This document shows positions 32,417 to 35,782 of a stretch of 35,782 nucleotides of DNA, one piece after another. Source of the DNA: Roseovarius sp. (GTDB lineage: Bacteria > Pseudomonadota > Alphaproteobacteria > Rhodobacterales > Rhodobacteraceae); NCBI RefSeq assembly GCF_030373445.1, contig NZ_JAUCYU010000018.1, positions 1 through 35,782 of the forward strand, written 5' to 3'. The notes under the pieces are model-generated. The model did no database searches, was not told where the DNA came from, and saw only the letters and a list, made by a program, of their open reading frames with translations. Numbering within the stretch: position 1 is the stretch's first letter; each line of letters begins with the position of its first letter. A program made the translations under genes and the position numbers.

Positions 32417-33019
32417 ATGACCGCAGAAACGTTCTTCGCGAAAATTCGCACATACGTGGACCTGCCAGCAAAGGCAGAACAAGCTTGGGCATCCCTTCTG
32501 AAGGAGAAGCGCTATGGCAAGGATGAGCCCTTCATCCGCGCCGGCGATGTGCCCACAACGTTTGCCTTCGTCGTCGACGGCTTGTTGTGCCAGCACTATG
32601 TTGGTCGCGAAGGCGAGATCGTCATCAAGTACTTCTTTCCCGAAAACCGCATCGCAGCCTCGGTCAGTGCTACGCTCCTGGGCGAGCCAAGCCTGTTCAC
32701 GATCACGGCCATCGAAGATAGCAGCGTTCTTGAGTATGATTTTGCCGCCTTCAAGTCGCTTGTCAGCGAATATCCGGCCATTGCCGCATTCTATATCGAG
32801 TACATGGAACGGCACTGGATCATCGAGAAGGAACCGCTCGAGGTCTCGTTCCGCAAGGACAACGCGCTGCGGCGCTATCTCGATTTCGTTCGCAGGGAGC
32901 CGAACCTGCACAAGCGCCTCAAGCAGCATCACATCGCCGCCTGGCTAGGAATCACGCCGGAGAGTCTGAGCCGTCTCCGTCGGGCGATCGCCTACGCGCC
33001 GCCTGGAAAGAGAAGCTGA
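32417..33019 (+). CDS. Crp/Fnr family transcriptional regulator
   Basis: A 200 aa regulator. Residues 20-140 are a cyclic-nucleotide-binding-like domain (KDEPFIRAGDVPTTFAFVVDGL, then REGEIVIKYFFPENRI), without cysteine clusters for Fe-S binding. Residues 150-195 carry a short winged HTH (HIAAWLGITPESLSRLRRAI). The pattern is the common Crp-like type in which the effector is unknown. It is divergent from the MFS gene and upstream of the VOC-hydrolase genes, so it likely controls one or both through the inverted repeat at 32316-32336. Confidence 0.85.
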   Translation: MTAETFFAKIRTYVDLPAKAEQAWASLLKEKRYGKDEPFIRAGDVPTTFAFVVDGLLCQHYVGREGEIVIKYFFPENRIAASVSATLLGEPSLFTITAIEDSSVLEYDFAAFKSLVSEYPAIAAFYIEYMERHWIIEKEPLEVSFRKDNALRRYLDFVRREPNLHKRLKQHHIAAWLGITPESLSRLRRAIAYAPPGKRS

Positions 33020-33174
33020 CCGACAGATGTCACCGGGATGTCTTACCAAAGATCAATTCTTTTCCACCGAGCCGACCGTAAATCTCCGTGTCAGGCGATT
33101 GCCATGATGGTCATGGCGGTGCCTTCAGAACGCATATCCCCGTTTTCGATTCACGCAACAAAAGGAACTCCCAA

Positions 33175-33615
33175 GTGACCAAGATGATTTTTGTAAACCT
33201 GCCGGTGAAAGACCTTGCCGCTTCGACACGCTTCTACGCGGCTCTCGGGTGCGAGAAGAACGAACAATTCAGCGATGAATCGGCATCCAGCATGGTCTGG
33301 TCCGATACGATCACCCTGCAACTGCTCCAGGATGACTATTATTCCACCTTCACGTCGAAGAAGATCGCTGACGCGAAGGAGACCAGCGAGGTCCTCATCG
33401 CCCTGACGCGTGACAGCCGGGACGATGTGAACACGACTGTCGAAGCGGGCGCGGCTGCAGGCGGAACAGCCGATACTCGGGCGCCATTGGACATGGGCTT
33501 CATGTTCAACCGCGTTGTCGAAGATCCTGACGGCCATGTCCTCGAATTCGTATGGATGGACATGGCCGCCGCCGGTGACCTGTCCGAGGAAGCCCCGGAC
33601 CACTCGGCTCAGTAA
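33175..33615 (+). CDS. VOC family protein (glyoxalase/bleomycin-resistance type)
   Basis: A 146 aa cytoplasmic VOC protein. The GTG at 33175 is preferred because AAAGGA lies 8 bp upstream; ATG 33184 is an alternative. The two beta-alpha-beta-beta-beta modules read IFVNLPVKDLAASTRFYAAL and MFNRVVEDPDGHVLEFVWMD, with the terminal Glu of the metal site (LEFVW) present, while the first position is Asn rather than His. It belongs to the lactoylglutathione-lyase-like group used in detoxification. It is 15 bp upstream of the exported hydrolase. Confidence 0.85.
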   Translation: MTKMIFVNLPVKDLAASTRFYAALGCEKNEQFSDESASSMVWSDTITLQLLQDDYYSTFTSKKIADAKETSEVLIALTRDSRDDVNTTVEAGAAAGGTADTRAPLDMGFMFNRVVEDPDGHVLEFVWMDMAAAGDLSEEAPDHSAQ

Positions 33616-33630
33616 TCAGGAGACAAGCAC

Positions 33631-34494
33631 ATGCCACGTTCTATTGTCATCGCACTGGCCCTCTTCGTCTGCTGTCCGGCAGCGGCCGAAGCGCAATCGA
33701 CGGGCGAGCGCGTCGACGTCAACGGTATGGAGATGTACTATGAGGTCTCTGGTGAAGGCGAGCCGCTGATTGTCCTGCACGGTGCCTACATGAACATCCA
33801 GACAATGGGTGAAATCATTCCACGGCTCGCCGAGACCCACCGCGTATACGCATTGGAGTTTCAGGGGCACGGGCGGACGAACGACATCGACCGGCGGATC
33901 ACCTATCAGAATCTCGCGGACGATGTGGCGGGGTTCATGGATGCCGTCGGTCTCGAGCGGGCGGATGTCTTCGGCTACTCGCTGGGCGGCACAGCCGGGT
34001 TGCAACTGGCGATCCGGCATCCGGAACGCGTGGAACGATTGGTCGCGGCGTCGGTGGCGTATGACATGCAGGGGATGCAACCCGACTATATCGCCTTTCT
34101 GCCGCAGCTTGCACCGGAGATGTTTGTTGGAACCCCGTTCGAAGAGGAATGGCGGCGCCTGGCTCCGGCCCCCGAAGGCTATCGCGCGCACGTGGAAAAG
34201 CTGATCGCGCTTGAGTTCGAGCCAATGGCATGGGCGGATGACGTTTCCGCCATCGAAACGCCAGTCCTGATTATTGCAGGTGACGCCGACATTGCGACAC
34301 TTGAACATACCGTTGCCCTGTTCGGCCTGCTGGGCGGCGGGGTGATGGGGGACATGGGAAAACCGCTCCCGGCCTCGCGCCTGGCGGTTCTTCCTGCAAC
34401 GTCCCATACCGCTGTAATCGGGCAAACCGATCTGCTGCACGCTATCATCGAACCATTCCTTCAGGATCAAACGCCCAGAGGTATGTTCGAATAG
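33631..34494 (+). CDS. Exported alpha/beta hydrolase
   Basis: A 287 aa hydrolase with a clear signal peptide (cut after AAAEA, residue 21), so probably periplasmic. The catalytic triad can be placed: Ser117 in GYSLGG, Asp218 or 220 in IIAGDAD, and His259 in ATSHTAV. The oxyanion HG is in VLHGAYMN. AGGAGA lies 8 bp before ATG 33631. The esterase/lactonase-type fold gives no specific substrate. Export, and position next to a VOC protein and Arr, suggest detoxification of an external compound. Confidence 0.87.
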   Translation: MPRSIVIALALFVCCPAAAEAQSTGERVDVNGMEMYYEVSGEGEPLIVLHGAYMNIQTMGEIIPRLAETHRVYALEFQGHGRTNDIDRRITYQNLADDVAGFMDAVGLERADVFGYSLGGTAGLQLAIRHPERVERLVAASVAYDMQGMQPDYIAFLPQLAPEMFVGTPFEEEWRRLAPAPEGYRAHVEKLIALEFEPMAWADDVSAIETPVLIIAGDADIATLEHTVALFGLLGGGVMGDMGKPLPASRLAVLPATSHTAVIGQTDLLHAIIEPFLQDQTPRGMFE

Positions 34495-34546
34495 ATCTCT
34501 TGCGCGTAAGCGCCCCAGTAAGCCCAATGAAAGAAGAAGAGCAAGA

Positions 34547-34960
34547 ATGTCCCACCCTGCCAAAGTCTTCACGCAAGCATACTTTCATGGCACCAAGGCC
34601 AATCTGCGGCCGGGAGACCTGATCTCGGTTGGATATGGATCGAATTTCAGGGTCGAGGCACTTGCATGGGTGTACTTTACGTCGACCATGGATACGGCCA
34701 TCTGGGGCGCCGAACTTGCACGCGGCAACACAGCTGAACGGATTTACGTGGTGGAAGCCTTGGGCGAAGTCGTCGATGATCCCAATTTGACGGACAAGAA
34801 GTTCCCCGGAAATCCGTCCTTGTCCTATCGCTCGCGCCAGCCGTTGCGCGTGATCGCGGAAGTCGTGGGATGGCAAGGGCACACCGAAGAACAGGTCCGG
34901 CAAATGAGGGAGGGACTCGCCCGGCTTGCTGCGGAGGGAAAAGACCACATCATAGATTAG
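34547..34960 (+). CDS. arr: Rifamycin ADP-ribosyltransferase (Arr)
   Basis: A 137 aa enzyme of the Arr family, which inactivates rifampin by ADP-ribosylation at the C23 hydroxyl using NAD+. Diagnostic pieces are YFHGTKANLRPGDLI, SNF, VYFTSTMDTAIWGAELA, DDPNLTDKKFPGNP, SYRS and WQGHT. The His-Tyr-Asp catalytic set corresponds to about H14, Y43 and D78. The length is usual for Arr (~140 aa). Composition is like its island neighbours. Chromosomal Arr in environmental bacteria is known; resistance is likely but expression is not shown. Confidence 0.93.
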   Translation: MSHPAKVFTQAYFHGTKANLRPGDLISVGYGSNFRVEALAWVYFTSTMDTAIWGAELARGNTAERIYVVEALGEVVDDPNLTDKKFPGNPSLSYRSRQPLRVIAEVVGWQGHTEEQVRQMREGLARLAAEGKDHIID

Positions 34961-35130
34961 GCGGGCGTATCATGTAGAAGATTGTTGGAATTTTTCCGGT
35001 GATCTTCCAGCACGGCAACGTAGAGGCGCACATGGTCCTGGGGCTTCTCCACCACGTTCGGGGCTCGGGGGTAACTGTTTCCGAACTCCACGCGGATGAC
35101 GTGTTCTAAGGTGATCGGCGCTTCCGCCAA
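34957..35130 (-). pseudogene. Possible gene fragment beside arr
   Basis: A minus-strand frame without ATG reads LEHVIRVEFGNSYPRAPNVV, then EKPQDHVRLYVAVLEDHRKN, up to a TAA at 34957-34959 overlapping the arr stop. Its composition is protein-like, but there is no good start and no family recognised. It may be a relic of an inserted gene or a chance open frame. The rest of the gap up to the rrn terminator (35131-35246) shows nothing. Confidence 0.2.
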
Positions 35131-35246
35131 ACCAAATCGAGTTAGTCGATTTGAATGGAAAGTCTGACGAATGCAGGAAACAGCCGATCTTCGCGCCGCA
35201 GGGCGATCCCGTCCTTGGAATTCTTCGGCTTTCCATACAAACGAAC

Positions 35247-35270
35247 AACCCCGCCGGGTCAGGCGGGGTT
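35247..35270 (-). terminator. Terminator of the rRNA operon
   Basis: AACCCCGCC (35247-35255) pairs with GGCGGGGTT (35262-35270). On the minus strand this hairpin follows the initiator tRNA by about 14 bp and is followed by a T-rich tract (TTGTTCGTTTG), as expected for the end of the rrn transcript. Confidence 0.8.
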
Positions 35271-35284
35271 ATCGCAAGTAGATT

Positions 35285-35361
<77 letters not shown>

Positions 35362-35440
35362 CCATTGCGTTGGACCGCCTCGAATTGTCTGGAATGTGAG
35401 GCGGCATCGTAAGAGAGATACCAATCAAGGGTCTTGCTAG

Positions 35441-35556
35441 GTTTGGCGGCGACCTACTCTCCCACGTCTTGAGACGCAGTACCATTGGCGCTAAGGCACT
35501 TAACGGCCGGGTTCGGGATGGGACCGGGTGTTTTGCTCTTGCTATGACCACCAAAC
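35441..35556 (-). rRNA. rrf: 5S ribosomal RNA
   Basis: About 116 nt, reading GTTTGGTGGTCATAGC at the 5' end on the minus strand, then CCCGGTCCCATCCCGAACCC and GTGGGAGAGTAGG, ending in GCCGCCAAAC, which pairs with the start. This is the normal 5S fold. Ends are approximate by a few bases. Confidence 0.95.
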
Positions 35557-35639
35557 CAAGAAAAACCCTTGAATTCCAAGTCAGTACACTTCGGTGTATG
35601 CTTTTGGTCCAGCCAAAGTCTGGCTTTTACTGGATCAAA

Positions 35640-35782
35640 TCAAGCCTATTGGACAATTAGTACCGGTCAACTGAACGCGTTGCCGCGCTTACATCTCCGG
35701 CCTATCGACGTGGTCGTCTACCACGGTCCTCAGGGATACCTTGTTTTGAGGGGGGCTTCCCGCTTAGATGCCTTCAGCGGTT
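35640..35782 (-). rRNA. rrl: 23S ribosomal RNA, 3' end (partial)
   Basis: On the minus strand the sequence runs AACCGCTGAAGGCATCTAAG, then GGTATCCCTGAGGACCG, GATAGGCCGGAGATGTAAGC and GACCGGTACTAATTGTCC, the conserved final domain of 23S. The gene continues beyond the window. The 3' end is placed near 35640 and is approximate; an ~80 bp spacer separates it from 5S. Confidence 0.93.

Noticed and set aside
29156..34960. Complete quorum-sensing locus
   Set aside because: No LuxI-type synthase, and no lux box of the usual 20-bp form could be found; only the receptor-like protein is supported.

Overview
The window looks like chromosome of a marine-type Rhodobacteraceae (Roseobacter-clade alphaproteobacterium). 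It is GC-rich with strong C/G third-position bias. It carries a class I lysyl-tRNA synthetase, and the rRNA operon at the right edge ends 23S-5S-tRNA-fMet, an arrangement usual in this family. The dispersed intergenic repeats are of the kinds I associate with these genomes. No database search was run; assignments rest on reading the translations and recalling family motifs.

Layout. (1) 1-8104: a catabolic block. It holds two metallo-beta-lactamase-fold proteins, a fumarylacetoacetate-hydrolase-family protein, a DUF2585 membrane protein, a small membrane protein, an aromatic-ring-type FAD monooxygenase coupled to a DUF2783 protein, an HpcH/HpaI aldolase and an overlapping glucokinase. (2) 8151-8788: a Phd/Doc-type toxin-antitoxin pair with a candidate operator, just before parE (8859-10817). 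(3) 11242-12132: one AT-richer foreign-looking gene with a zinc-ribbon-like region. (4) 12149-19017: housekeeping and small genes: two lipoproteins (one with HEIVH), a cytochrome c lipoprotein, a Tag-family glycosylase, lysyl-tRNA synthetase, a TerB-like protein, a stand-alone Lrp/AsnC sensor domain and adenine deaminase. (5) 19182-23099: a tightly overlapping four-gene operon (HAD-UbiA fusion, GtrA, DprE1-like, DprE2-like). It matches the mycobacterial route to polyprenyl-phosphoryl-arabinose. (6) 23103-28736: envelope proteins: a Sel1-repeat protein, a membrane-anchored unknown, and a two-gene unit of an exported NAGPA/DUF2233-like protein with an exported SUMF1-fold protein. (7) 29156-34960: an accessory, drug-detoxification-like island with less extreme base composition. 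It holds a chimeric XRE/LuxR regulator, an exported VOC protein, an MFS exporter, a Crp/Fnr regulator, a second VOC protein, an exported alpha/beta hydrolase and a rifamycin ADP-ribosyltransferase (Arr). (8) 35247-35782: end of an rrn operon on the minus strand (23S 3' end, 5S, tRNA-fMet, terminator).

Most striking points. The regulator at 29156-30166 joins an MmyB-type XRE head to an intact-looking acyl-homoserine-lactone-binding domain and a LuxR-type C-terminal HTH. The arabinose-donor operon has a DprE1 homologue in which the drug-reactive cysteine is alanine. One metallo-beta-lactamase-fold protein (2534-3484) keeps the first metal site but has lost every ligand specific to the second. 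An 11-nt-period direct repeat (NNNAYACCGAC) occurs at two unlinked intergenic sites.
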